Source of the DNA: Candidatus Vagococcus giribetii
GTDB lineage: Bacteria; Bacillota; Bacilli; Lactobacillales; Vagococcaceae
Direction: 5' to 3'
NCBI RefSeq assembly: GCF_017316185.1
Contig: NZ_JAFLVX010000011.1
Span: 62,001-126,000, forward strand
DNA: 64,000 bases
Of this stretch, positions 42,801-49,986 are shown in pieces; position 1 is the stretch's first letter, and the number at the start of each line of letters is the position of its first letter. The notes under the pieces were generated by a model. It was not told where the DNA came from and searched no databases. It saw only the letters and a list, made by a program, of their open reading frames with translations. The position numbers and the translations under genes are program-made.

Positions 42801-44768
42801 TTCATTCCAGGCATCTCTGAATGACTTAATAATTTCATTAGTTAAACCTAAAATAGAATTAAACATATCGAAAATTGACTGAATTAGTTTAGTTCCACGT
42901 TCATTTTCGTCCCAAGCATTTTTAAATGCTTTAGCAACATCGCCAACTAATCCAAGTAGATTGGAAACCAGTATTAATATATTACTGATAAACTGTTCAC
43001 CGGTTCCGTTAGTCCAAACTTCCATGAAACTTCTACCGATTGAAGTGACTAAACCACCAATCTCACCTAAAGCGTATTTCCATGCTTTTATAACTGATTG
43101 ACCATGTTTAGCCCATGAATCTTGAAACGGCTTGAAGAAGTCTCTTAATACGCTGGTAGCCCCATCTATCCAATCTGGCCTAGTCGGGATAGGCGTATTA
43201 AAGTTAACTTTATTTTTATTGTTATCCAACTTGTCATCTTCTTTATCATCAAGTCCAATTCGATTAATTTCATCAAATCCCATTAATGATCGTTGAAGTT
43301 TTTTGACTTTCTCACGGTTCTTATCAGCTGAATTACCTGTGTCGTTCATAGCTTGGACATTTTGGTATAATCCTTGTGCACCTTGTTTAGCTGCTCCGTA
43401 GCTTGTGCCAAATAAACTAGCAGTAAAGTGAGCTACTTGACCTGTAACCACTGTTAAAGCTCTCATAAGCGCATTGATAGCAGGTAATATCGCCGTATAA
43501 ATTGGATAGAACGCAGTTAGTAGATTAACTTTGATTTGATTTAACGAGTTACTAAACTCATCATTTGCCATCAAAGCTGAACCTACACCACGTGTAATCA
43601 TGTTTAAACCTTTGTAGATAACACTAAAAATAAATGCTTGTTTAATCATTTGATTTAAGCGATGTGTAAAGCCGCTAATTCCAGTTGTCATACGCCGTGA
43701 ACCGTGCGCTATATTATTAGATGTTCTGTTAAATACTCCACCAAACTTAGAGAATAGCCCTTTTGAATCATCGGCACCTTTACCAACTTTCTTCATACCT
43801 AAAGCAGCATTACCAGTAGCCATTGATGACTTACCTAACTCAGTATTCAAGCCTTTTACTGCAGAACGTAGTGATTTAGTCCTATCTTCTGCTTGTGAGT
43901 ATGATTGTTGTAATGCTTCATTTTTAGAAATTAATTTCTGAATTTCTTTGTTAGCTCTGATGATCTCAGCATTAGTTTTCTTAGAAGCTTTTGTATCTTC
44001 AAACTTAAATCCAGCTTTTTCTTCAGCCCTTTTTACATTCGGATTAAACACTCCATCTGAGTAGTTTGCAGCCATTGCATTTCTTTGTTCTTTAGAAAAG
44101 TTACTTACTTTCTTAGCTTGTGTTTCATACAAAGCAGTTAACTCTCTAACTTTAGCCTTTTGGCCTTCAATTACAGATTCATTCTTACGCATTTCAGTAC
44201 TAATAGCATCTAAACTACCAGGCAATGTTTTAAACTCGCTTTTTATGCCATCAGCCATCTGTTTAGCTGAACTATGATACTTATCCATCATTTCTTGCGC
44301 TCGTGCTATCTGACTATCGTATTTAACAACGTTCTTTGTATCGCCTTTAGAAGAAGCATCTTGTCTTTGAGCCTGTAAGAATGCTAACTTCTCTTGTTCC
44401 GCTTTAGCACGCCCCATTTTAGCGTTAATATCCTTAACTAATGCATCAACTTCTTTACCTACTGTTTTACGTGATTGTTGAAAACCTTTAGATAAACCCT
44501 TGTTGATGTTGTTAGTTGATGATGTTGTAATTTTCTCCATCATGTCAGTTTGCTTCTGAATCATCTTGGTCATTTGTTCAAACTGTTTATTAACGTTATT
44601 GACACCACTACCTACGTCCATGTTCTTTTCTGTTTTATTGATTGACTGGCCCGTAATACGTTCGATATTGTTAAATACCTTATCAAAAAAAGGCGCCAAA
44701 GGTTCTAACTGAGCTTGGATTTTCTCTGTATTGGCTTCGATAAAAATTTCAAGTGTTTCTAGTTCCAT
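39834..44768 (-). CDS. Tail tape-measure protein with peptidase and lytic transglycosylase domains
   Basis: The 1644-residue protein begins with coiled-coil sequence (1-330). A hydrophobic segment lies near 370-440. Alpha-helical units of about 45-50 residues repeat with the pattern ...AWDENERGTKLIQSIF / AWNENKIGESIIGNIL / AWKEGEVGTSIFSTIL (about 560-720). A LAS-type peptidase-like domain follows at ~1280-1385 (SYSHGKGQAIDIA-like stretch and DHLHING metal ligands). A soluble lytic transglycosylase-like domain follows at ~1410-1515 (ALESAG catalytic Glu, GLLQYIPSTF). Such proteins set tail length and open the cell wall during DNA entry. Finding one intact in an element without capsid genes is unusual. 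Confidence 0.88.
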   Translation of the reverse strand: MELETLEIFIEANTEKIQAQLEPLAPFFDKVFNNIERITGQSINKTEKNMDVGSGVNNVNKQFEQMTKMIQKQTDMMEKITTSSTNNINKGLSKGFQQSRKTVGKEVDALVKDINAKMGRAKAEQEKLAFLQAQRQDASSKGDTKNVVKYDSQIARAQEMMDKYHSSAKQMADGIKSEFKTLPGSLDAISTEMRKNESVIEGQKAKVRELTALYETQAKKVSNFSKEQRNAMAANYSDGVFNPNVKRAEEKAGFKFEDTKASKKTNAEIIRANKEIQKLISKNEALQQSYSQAEDRTKSLRSAVKGLNTELGKSSMATGNAALGMKKVGKGADDSKGLFSKFGGVFNRTSNNIAHGSRRMTTGISGFTHRLNQMIKQAFIFSVIYKGLNMITRGVGSALMANDEFSNSLNQIKVNLLTAFYPIYTAILPAINALMRALTVVTGQVAHFTASLFGTSYGAAKQGAQGLYQNVQAMNDTGNSADKNREKVKKLQRSLMGFDEINRIGLDDKEDDKLDNNKNKVNFNTPIPTRPDWIDGATSVLRDFFKPFQDSWAKHGQSVIKAWKYALGEIGGLVTSIGRSFMEVWTNGTGEQFISNILILVSNLLGLVGDVAKAFKNAWDENERGTKLIQSIFDMFNSILGLTNEIIKSFRDAWNENKIGESIIGNILEIFTNLNDAVGLLGEGLKKAWKEGEVGTSIFSTILGFFDDILGLLNDASKTTKEWAKELDFTPLLKSIDKLLKPIKKISKDVFTVLEWAYSNVLLPLAKLIIEDGLPTFFNLLGNALEIVSKVIEGGKPFFKWFTDKLIKPLIDFTLGAVSDWLTFLGKFGQALEDLLVIDVSSFSDVVERFKQFGIDIWEGLKEGLSSIGDGIGTFIKESMFDPIINWFKDLFGIHSPSKVFFEFGTFLVQGLFDGIKSLMSKPVELVKKLWDDMSGAVVTKGSVIWDSSKKTWDDVSTKVKTRAGEAWTNTKENWEGIKKSTGENFETVRSWTVDKWDKVKDKVTTASSNAKNDASTAWSVMKTNVSTYNGIIKTNTEKAFNAVVDWASGLGDRIKGGLKAGVKFVKEGAKAIATGFHEFPLKAVNAIKNGVSWILEKVGAGKDSLGADYAAPNYNYAQGTGYHPGGMALVNDGYGSSFREAYRLPNGETGLFPNKRNLMVDLPAGSSVLSGPRTASMYGNMPAYAGGVGKWFNEKWNGFKEWTGDVWDYMSNPGKLVEVGISKFVDLKGALEPSLSIAQGAIGTSMSAATSFVKEKMEEFFDSGDADTSTTGMMGVMQYLSNIASDVMSKFPGMVATSGYRHGDPYSHGKGQAIDIAYPSNMNGSRAYFDPADYVFNKFRDKVAYVITQGMVRDRSGMSGQGSSGQWTKWPDNDHYDHLHINGSIAQGQGGSGGSGGSGVERWRSKILKAAKFMNQSISPSQVNGILAQIALESAGNDKAIQGAGVWDINMANGNPARGLLQYIPSTFNAFSVRGYSNIMDGFHQLMAFFNNSNWRNDIQYGLSGWGPRGHRIQPYAKGTPYLPEDQLAMIHKGEMIVPADFNPYNNMADYQTLQLPDLFRENSKPINYTYTPEPKDVGGGMSGATEGIVNAVMMALSMRDTSSDKGGDINITLEVDGSNMANVVVKEINKRTRQQGVNPILF

Positions 44769-44818
44769 CTAATTCACCTCCTATTTTCTTTTATTTTTTA
44801 ATCTTACAAAACTTAAAA

Positions 44819-45220
44819 CTAAACCACCTCCTTATTATCTAATTCATCGATAGCTTTTAGGAATTCGATATATTGGTTAACGTATCCATCAATTTCTGAT
44901 GTTCTAGTTATTTCTTTGGTTATCGCCTTACACCACTTAGCGCCATTAAAACCAATTAATCTTAATGCTCTATTGACCTCTTTAGTCATAGTTGCTGCAT
45001 AGACATTATTAAATTCTTTAACTGAAGCTTTGCTACGATATAATCGTTCTATTTCTTTATTAATTTTTGCAGCAGATCCAATAAGATTAGACTCTAACTT
45101 GTTTTTTAATATAAAATCTAACTCATTATTCACTTCTATAGATTTAAGCACTGTATTAAGTAAAATTTTATCCATAGCTTTATTCATCTTTTTTATATTT
45201 TCATGATATTCCATTTTCAT
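44819..45220 (-). CDS. Element protein of unknown function upstream of the tape-measure gene
   Basis: The 133-residue helical, basic protein begins MKMEYHENIKKMNKAMDKILLNTVLK and contains IGFNGAKWCKAITKEITRTSEIDGYVNQYIEFLKAIDEL. No family was recognised. GGGAG lies just before the ATG. The position before a tape-measure gene is where tail chaperones sit in phages, but no frameshift-linked partner is seen. It could equally be a helper-capsid modifier. Confidence 0.6.
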   Translation of the reverse strand: MKMEYHENIKKMNKAMDKILLNTVLKSIEVNNELDFILKNKLESNLIGSAAKINKEIERLYRSKASVKEFNNVYAATMTKEVNRALRLIGFNGAKWCKAITKEITRTSEIDGYVNQYIEFLKAIDELDNKEVV

Positions 45221-45242
45221 ATACTCCCTACGTCAACTCAAA

Positions 45243-45821
45243 CTATTTATTATGACTCTCCAACTCATCATCAATGTTCTTTTTCATAGTCTCTAACTTA
45301 CTTCTTCCCGCTTCAGTAAATAAAAAATTGATCCATGGCCATTTGGGAAATATTGAAAAGTCATCTGAATCTTTATAGTCAGACAATCGATTAACTTCGT
45401 TTCTTATGTCATTTTCGTGTTGATGGATCTTTGTTGAAATAACCTCAGATAGTTCCAACGCATTACTTAAACAGTCGCTTAACTGTTTCATTTCTTTAAA
45501 CATAGGATTCATATCTCGTATCTCATGCTCCATGATGTTATTACCAAGACGTCTTAAACTAGCATTATTATTTTTAACAAATTCATCATATTCTTGTTTA
45601 GAAGAATCAACTTTGTTCTCATAAGCTTCTAAGAGTCTTTCTAAGCTAGTAACTTCTTGTGATAACTCTAAACTAGGCTCTTGAGCTAATTGCTCTTTTT
45701 TAGTTGTAAAATCAACTTTAGTAACTGAAGCTAAGTTCTTGTACTTAGCGTGAACATCTTTTAAATCAGTATATTTCTGTATCTCTTGGTTAATTAATTC
45801 CTTTGATTCATTAGTTATCAC
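45243..45821 (-). CDS. Coiled-coil element protein, unknown
   Basis: The 192-residue protein starts with GTG behind GGGAGGG. It is predicted to be almost entirely long helices and coiled coil (ELINQEIQKYTDLKDVHAKYK, SLERLLEAYENKVDSSKQEYDEF), with a Trp-rich segment SIFPKWPWINFLFTEAGRSKLETM near the C-terminus. Scaffold or capsid-size-redirecting proteins of satellites are also coiled-coil, but there is no sequence proof. It lies 22 bases before the next gene. Confidence 0.6.
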   Translation of the reverse strand: MITNESKELINQEIQKYTDLKDVHAKYKNLASVTKVDFTTKKEQLAQEPSLELSQEVTSLERLLEAYENKVDSSKQEYDEFVKNNNASLRRLGNNIMEHEIRDMNPMFKEMKQLSDCLSNALELSEVISTKIHQHENDIRNEVNRLSDYKDSDDFSIFPKWPWINFLFTEAGRSKLETMKKNIDDELESHNK

Positions 45822-45834
45822 TGTAATCCCTCCC

Positions 45835-46122
45835 TTAATTCCATAGTGTACAGTTTCTGCTTTTTAGATCTCTTTCATTATTAGATTCTGCAGAACTTTT
45901 GACTAGAGTAGTTAAATAGTCATCAGAATTACTTTTATCTTTTTGTTGTCTTTTCGCCTTGTTGCTTTCTGCGAATTCCGTAGCAAATACTTCTTGAGTA
46001 TCGTAATCTGTTACCTGTAAAATTTTATTCTGAGTTTCACTTAACTCATGCTTTCTAGTAAGCAAGTCCGCCTGTCTTACTTGTTGTAATTCTTTTGATG
46101 TTTGCTCAATTGATTCTGTCAT
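45835..46122 (-). CDS. Small polar element protein, unknown
   Basis: The 95-residue highly charged, Gln/Ser-rich protein begins MTESIEQTSKELQQVRQADLLTRK and ends DLKSRNCTLWN. No family was recognised. It is part of the tightly spaced late module between the TerS-like and tape-measure genes. Confidence 0.5.
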   Translation of the reverse strand: MTESIEQTSKELQQVRQADLLTRKHELSETQNKILQVTDYDTQEVFATEFAESNKAKRQQKDKSNSDDYLTTLVKSSAESNNERDLKSRNCTLWN

Positions 46123-46147
46123 TATTAATTCCTACTTTCTTTTATTG

Positions 46148-46429
46148 TTAGATAAAATAAGTTCTCTTTAAACCTTCAACTAATTTTTTATCTATATCTT
46201 TAAACTTTACTTTTTTCATTTTTTCATCAATCAATACATCGATTTCTTTCGATACTTCATCTAAATCTGATTTATCTAAATTAATTATTTCTCTTAACCT
46301 TTGATCTGACATATCGCTAAATACTAATTTAGAATAAACATATCTTATAAAACCATCATTCTCTTTATCATTTGCTTTTTCCTCTAACGCTTTTATTCTG
46401 TTTAATACGTTCTTATTCCTCATAAACAT
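46148..46429 (-). CDS. Small element protein with N-terminal RIxxLE motif (1 of 3)
   Basis: The 93-residue protein begins MFMRNKNVLNRIKALEEKAND. The N-terminal pattern L-x-x-R-I-x-x-x-E recurs in the proteins at 46413 and 47085, which otherwise differ. An alternative start is ATG 46423. It overlaps the preceding gene by 17 bases. The function is unknown; a short shared helix suggests binding to a common partner. Confidence 0.55.
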   Translation of the reverse strand: MFMRNKNVLNRIKALEEKANDKENDGFIRYVYSKLVFSDMSDQRLREIINLDKSDLDEVSKEIDVLIDEKMKKVKFKDIDKKLVEGLKRTYFI

Positions 46430-46673
46430 CCCAACAATCTTTAGCTAATTGGTTTAGTATTTCATCTAAATAGGCAGTTAACCCCTGTTCTGTTAATCGT
46501 TTAGAAAAATCGACAGCATCTTGCTCTACCTCAAAAGTTAAATGAAACACTTTCCATTTACCTTCTTCAATCTTTGTAACTTTTCTTTTATCTCGTGGAA
46601 TAGGTATAATATCTGGTCCTATAATTTCTTCCATTTTTTTGATTCTTGCTAACAAACTATTATTAATAGCCAT
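46413..46673 (-). CDS. Small element protein with N-terminal RIxxME motif (2 of 3)
   Basis: The 86-residue protein has the N-terminal SLLARIKKMEEIIGPD motif, then a beta-strand-like segment GKWKVFHLTFEVEQDAVDF. It overlaps both neighbouring genes, so translation is coupled with the TerS-like gene upstream. No family was recognised. Confidence 0.55.
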   Translation of the reverse strand: MAINNSLLARIKKMEEIIGPDIIPIPRDKRKVTKIEEGKWKVFHLTFEVEQDAVDFSKRLTEQGLTAYLDEILNQLAKDCWDVYEE

Positions 46674-47034
46674 CTTCTACACCTACCGCTTTTTCTAATT
46701 CTTCAATACGTTCTTGTGTATCATCAATCTCAATCGAACGATACGCCACATCTAACACATTCTTAGCAGCCTGTACCCTAGAACTTGGCGTAGCAGTATC
46801 ATCAAGCATGACTTCATTCAGTGTATTGACGGCATCTATTGAACTCTTTTGTAATTTAGCCGTTACATCTTGCATTAATTCACGTCTGATAGATCTATAC
46901 TCTTTCATAAAATTTTCGTCCTTTAGATACCTATAAGCCGTTGTTTTAGCAATTCCAGCCTTCTCACACGCATGTTCAATAGAAGATGTTTCTAACAATG
47001 CTTTTAAAAATTTATCCTGTCTTTGATTTAACAT
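46663..47034 (-). CDS. Terminase small-subunit-like HTH protein
   Basis: The 123-residue protein begins MLNQRQDKFLKALLETSSIEHACEKAGIAKTTAYRYLKDENFMKEYR, an HTH of the phBC6A51/terminase-small type. A helical region (MQDVTAKLQKSSIDAVNTLNEVMLDD...RVQAAKNVLDVAYR) follows, as in many phage small terminases. ATG 47034 has AAAGGAG upstream. With no large terminase in the element, it could direct a helper phage's large subunit to satellite DNA, the standard strategy of PICIs. Confidence 0.7.
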   Translation of the reverse strand: MLNQRQDKFLKALLETSSIEHACEKAGIAKTTAYRYLKDENFMKEYRSIRRELMQDVTAKLQKSSIDAVNTLNEVMLDDTATPSSRVQAAKNVLDVAYRSIEIDDTQERIEELEKAVGVEDGY

Positions 47035-47084
47035 AAAGCGCTCCTTTCTGATTAATTCGTAGCGTTTAGACATTAATCGTCTAC

Positions 47085-47285
47085 TTAGTCGATATCATCA
47101 ATAAAAACTACGTCATAACCATTCTCGTTTGCATATTGATCTAGTTGTTGCTCATTAAACTTCCATGGACCAAAAGTTCCGTCATTGTTTAAATCAGTAA
47201 TTAGCACTGGATTTTTAGGTTTTATAAGTATTTTTTCTACTTTAGTAATCCGATTCGCTAATGATCTTTTATAAAAACTAGTCAT
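47085..47285 (-). CDS. Small element protein with N-terminal RIxxVE motif (3 of 3)
   Basis: The 66-residue protein has SLANRITKVEKILIKPKNP at its start and an acidic end (VVFIDDID). It is first in the late transcript, immediately behind the leader terminator. A good AGG-rich site precedes the ATG. Function unknown. Confidence 0.55.
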   Translation of the reverse strand: MTSFYKRSLANRITKVEKILIKPKNPVLITDLNNDGTFGPWKFNEQQLDQYANENGYDVVFIDDID

Positions 47286-47320
47286 TCTTACCTCCCCAAA
47301 ACCTCCCTAGATTTTCAAAT

Positions 47321-47370
47321 AAAAAAGAGGACAAACTAAAAATTCAATTAAGAATCATTAGTTTGTCCTC
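47321..47370 (-). terminator. Strong terminator between early and late modules
   Basis: GAGGACAAACTAA (47327-47339) pairs perfectly with its complement (47358-47370), followed by T6 on the minus strand. It lies downstream of a candidate late promoter, so late transcription must pass it, suggesting attenuation or antitermination. It also ends the early transcript. Confidence 0.9.
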
Positions 47371-47408
47371 TGGTTTTCCAGTCAGACTTGTATCAATATG
47401 TTACCTAT

Positions 47409-47452
47409 ATTATACCATTTCATAGCATTTTATACTACTTTTATAAGCATTT
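47409..47452 (-). promoter_or_regulatory. Candidate activator-dependent late promoter
   Basis: On the minus strand an extended -10 (TGGTATAAT, plus 47409-47417) has no -35 match. Instead, two direct AAATGCT repeats (plus 47424-47430 and 47446-47452) lie 22 bases, two helical turns, apart and cover the -35 region. This is the architecture of a promoter turned on by a phage late activator. Confidence 0.6.
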
Positions 47453-47463
47453 CCGTACTCTTT

Positions 47464-47598
47464 TTACACTAATTTTTGAGTTGTTTTTGTTTCCAATCTC
47501 ATCACTTTTCCATCTTGAATGACTAGAGTTATTTCACCATATTTAGGCACTTCCACCGTTGTATTTTTCCCTTTTGAATCAATATAAATTTTATCCAT
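47464..47598 (-). CDS. 44-residue phage-type protein, unknown
   Basis: A short frame from ATG 47598 (AAGG upstream) gives a protein with KNTTVEVPKYGEITLVIQDGKVMRLETKT. The beta-hairpin pattern with IQDGK...E resembles small DUF2292-like proteins. The operon position and ribosome site support a real gene. It is the last gene of the early transcript. Confidence 0.55.
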   Translation of the reverse strand: MDKIYIDSKGKNTTVEVPKYGEITLVIQDGKVMRLETKTTQKLV

Positions 47599-47707
47599 TT
47601 ATTTACCTTCTTTCGCTCGTTCAATTTTAGAAGCCTATTTTTATGTTTTTATTTTATAGTGATGATACTAGATATTGCCGCCATCGATAACTAGTACCTG
47701 GTCGATA

Positions 47708-47971
47708 TCACTTTAATTTCTCTTTATTAATTGAAACTTTCATATAATTGGTTGCTATAGTCTGCATGACTTTTAAATCTTCATCGCTACACTTGTTTAA
47801 ATTGCCTAATGTCATTAACAGATCAGCTTGAATCTTTTCATTTTCTTTTTTCACCTCAATAGCTTCAGTTAATGCATCCTCAGCTTTCTTTATTAAATCA
47901 TCTTGCTTTTCAAGTAACTCAGCATAACTGATTTTTCTTAAATGCTTCGGTACATACATTATTTTAAACAT
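47708..47971 (-). CDS. Small helical element protein, unknown
   Basis: The 87-residue protein begins MFKIMYVPKHLRKISYAELLEKQDDLIKKAEDAL and continues as a single long charged helix. AAGGAGG precedes the ATG. No family was recognised. Confidence 0.55.
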   Translation of the reverse strand: MFKIMYVPKHLRKISYAELLEKQDDLIKKAEDALTEAIEVKKENEKIQADLLMTLGNLNKCSDEDLKVMQTIATNYMKVSINKEKLK

Positions 47972-48007
47972 GATGTTCCTCCTTTTTCTAACCTAGCCAA
48001 AACCTCA

Positions 48008-48622
48008 CTAGTATCTCATTTGCCATTCTTCTAATTCGTACTGATTTAACGCCTCACGAAGAAATCCGTATCTTTCTAATTTCTCAACACCTAATCGAGT
48101 TGTTTCGTCCCTCATATCAAACACTTTCTTTTTGTCTGATGTCATGCCGATACTTAAAGTGACATCATCTATTGTTATCCAAGTAGAATCATAAATACTT
48201 GGCACAATATCCACTTCTTTTACGTATAAGAATTGGTTTATTTTTAGATAAATCATTTCTTCTCGTTTTAAAATTAATTGACCGACTTCTATCATGATTT
48301 TTTCAAGTTCAATCTCAGCAAGTCGCCTCTCTTTTGAGTAATCAGCTGGTTCCATGTTCAGCTTGAAAGCCATCGCCTTATCACTAATAGGAATATTACT
48401 AGTGTATACTCCCCTTTTGTGGTCAAAGTTCCCTAAATTTGGAGTGTCATAATACTTAGCTTTTAAAATATCCAAGCTCTCTTTTGGTAATTTAGGTAGG
48501 CTATTAAATAATAATTTTGCATTTTCAACTTCTCTTAAACTTAAAATACTTCTATTTGTTTCTAACATCTTCCAACGTCTTAAGTAATATTGTGAGCGAA
48601 CGCTCTTATAATCTCTACCCAC
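48008..48622 (-). CDS. Candidate late-gene activator (ArpU/RinA-like)
   Basis: The 204-residue protein starts at GTG 48622, six bases after AGGAGG; longer frames overlap the previous gene. The central part (LDILKAKYYDTP...ISDKAMAFKLNMEPADYSKERRLAEIELEKIM) resembles the sigma-region-4-like HTH of ArpU/RinA phage late activators. It lies at the end of the early module, where such activators sit, just before a promoter lacking a -35. The assignment is by pattern only. Confidence 0.5.
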   Translation of the reverse strand: MGRDYKSVRSQYYLRRWKMLETNRSILSLREVENAKLLFNSLPKLPKESLDILKAKYYDTPNLGNFDHKRGVYTSNIPISDKAMAFKLNMEPADYSKERRLAEIELEKIMIEVGQLILKREEMIYLKINQFLYVKEVDIVPSIYDSTWITIDDVTLSIGMTSDKKKVFDMRDETTRLGVEKLERYGFLREALNQYELEEWQMRY

Positions 48623-48632
48623 TCTATCCCTC

Positions 48633-49124
48633 CTATATTGCGAATAAATTAGACAAAACATTCAAATTACTATCAAAATCCTTTGATAGTTTAATACATG
48701 GCAATTTCTCAGGTACTTCTATTCCTTCCCTTAAACAAATCATGATCTCGATTTCTTCTATTTCGTCCAGAAGATTGTCTTTTAATTTTTCAGATAATTC
48801 CATATTATAATTTTGCTTAAACTTCATCATAAGCTCGTTATAATCGCTATGAGGCAATTCGCTCAAATACTGATTAAAGTATCGTCTCCTTAATTCAAAG
48901 CGTTCTATACGCTTGTCAATCAATTCTATAGCCATGATATGTTCTATTGCCATCTTATCAACTCTGAATGCTCTAGCCTGAACGCCTAGCTCTGTGTAGT
49001 CTGTTCTTGTAGCCATATTTTGAGAATAAAAGATGTTATCAGCCTGTTTTTTGTATCTAATCAGCCGATTAATCGACTCGTTAAGGTTAAAGTATTTTTT
49101 TACTACTTCCAATTCATCAAACAT
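48633..49124 (-). CDS. Helical phage-type protein, unknown
   Basis: The 163-residue protein is mostly helical (KKYFNLNESINRLIRYKKQADNIFYSQ, IELIDKRIERFELRRRYFNQYLSELP). AAAAGGAG precedes the ATG. It lies directly before the candidate activator gene, and the two may work together. No family was recognised with certainty. Confidence 0.5.
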   Translation of the reverse strand: MFDELEVVKKYFNLNESINRLIRYKKQADNIFYSQNMATRTDYTELGVQARAFRVDKMAIEHIMAIELIDKRIERFELRRRYFNQYLSELPHSDYNELMMKFKQNYNMELSEKLKDNLLDEIEEIEIMICLREGIEVPEKLPCIKLSKDFDSNLNVLSNLFAI

Positions 49125-49142
49125 CTTTTATTCTCCTTTTGG

Positions 49143-49976
49143 CTATTGTTTTAATTTATAAGCTATTGGTCTTTTGTCACTAATATGGTTAAAATCCATG
49201 TAAATAACATTTGTCTTAATTCTAGAAATAATACGTTCATCCATAAGGTTACCTAATTGCTCTATGGTTAAGTTACTAGTGAATAATGTAGATTTACCTT
49301 CCCTAGCATTTAAAACATTATAGAGTGTGTTTATAGTGAAGTCTGTCGCCTGTTTAGTAGTATTCATGGATAACTCTGCTCCGATATCATCTAGTCCTAA
49401 AACATCTGCGTCACTTAATAATTTCATATAGTAAGCTTCACCTTTTAATTCAGTTGGATCATTAAAAGATTTCTTGATATTGCTTAGCAACTTAGGGACT
49501 GAGACGAACAAACAACGCTTTTCAGTACTTAACTCATTGACATTTTTTAAGATTCCTACCAACAAATGACTTTTACCAGTTCCAGCTCCACCGTACATGA
49601 ATACATTTCTACTATCAGCAATTACATCATGAGCCACTTGATTAGCTTGTCTCTTGATAAAACTTTCTTTCTCGTCTTTGTTGACGTAATTCTTAATACC
49701 ATCATCTAAAATATTTTTATTGTGAACGATACTATTTTTATAAAAGAATGATCTTCTGCCTTCTGCCGTGTTATCAAAATGTTCCATTGTCTTTTTATAG
49801 GCGAACTCTTGACCTCTATCTATTAAGAAACATCTAGGACAGATAATCTCACTGTGAAAATGAATCATATTAACTTTCTCATGACCTTTCACATCGCAGC
49901 ATTCAGATAATTCGATATATCCAGTACGTTCTATTTGTTCATCAGGTATTTTGACACTCCCCATTTTCATTGCCAT
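49143..49976 (-). CDS. DnaC/DnaI-like replication ATPase
   Basis: In the 277-residue helicase-loader ATPase, a zinc site (CCDVKG...HFHSEIICPRCF) occupies residues ~20-50. Walker A is MYGGAGTGKSHL, Walker B is VLGLDDIGAE, and STLFTSNLTIEQL and SRI follow. It should load the host helicase at an origin recognised by the DnaD-like protein encoded 10 bases upstream. AGGAGGG precedes the ATG. Confidence 0.88.
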   Translation of the reverse strand: MAMKMGSVKIPDEQIERTGYIELSECCDVKGHEKVNMIHFHSEIICPRCFLIDRGQEFAYKKTMEHFDNTAEGRRSFFYKNSIVHNKNILDDGIKNYVNKDEKESFIKRQANQVAHDVIADSRNVFMYGGAGTGKSHLLVGILKNVNELSTEKRCLFVSVPKLLSNIKKSFNDPTELKGEAYYMKLLSDADVLGLDDIGAELSMNTTKQATDFTINTLYNVLNAREGKSTLFTSNLTIEQLGNLMDERIISRIKTNVIYMDFNHISDKRPIAYKLKQ

Positions 49977-49986
49977 CTAATCCCTC

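Noticed and set aside
41761-42882. Long antisense frames within the tape-measure gene
   Set aside because: They arise from the repeated codon pattern of the tape-measure helices; no ribosome sites or conserved motifs.
44769-45220. Programmed frameshift tail-chaperone pair before the tape-measure gene
   Set aside because: Only one frame is open here and no slippery heptamer with an overlapping second frame was found.
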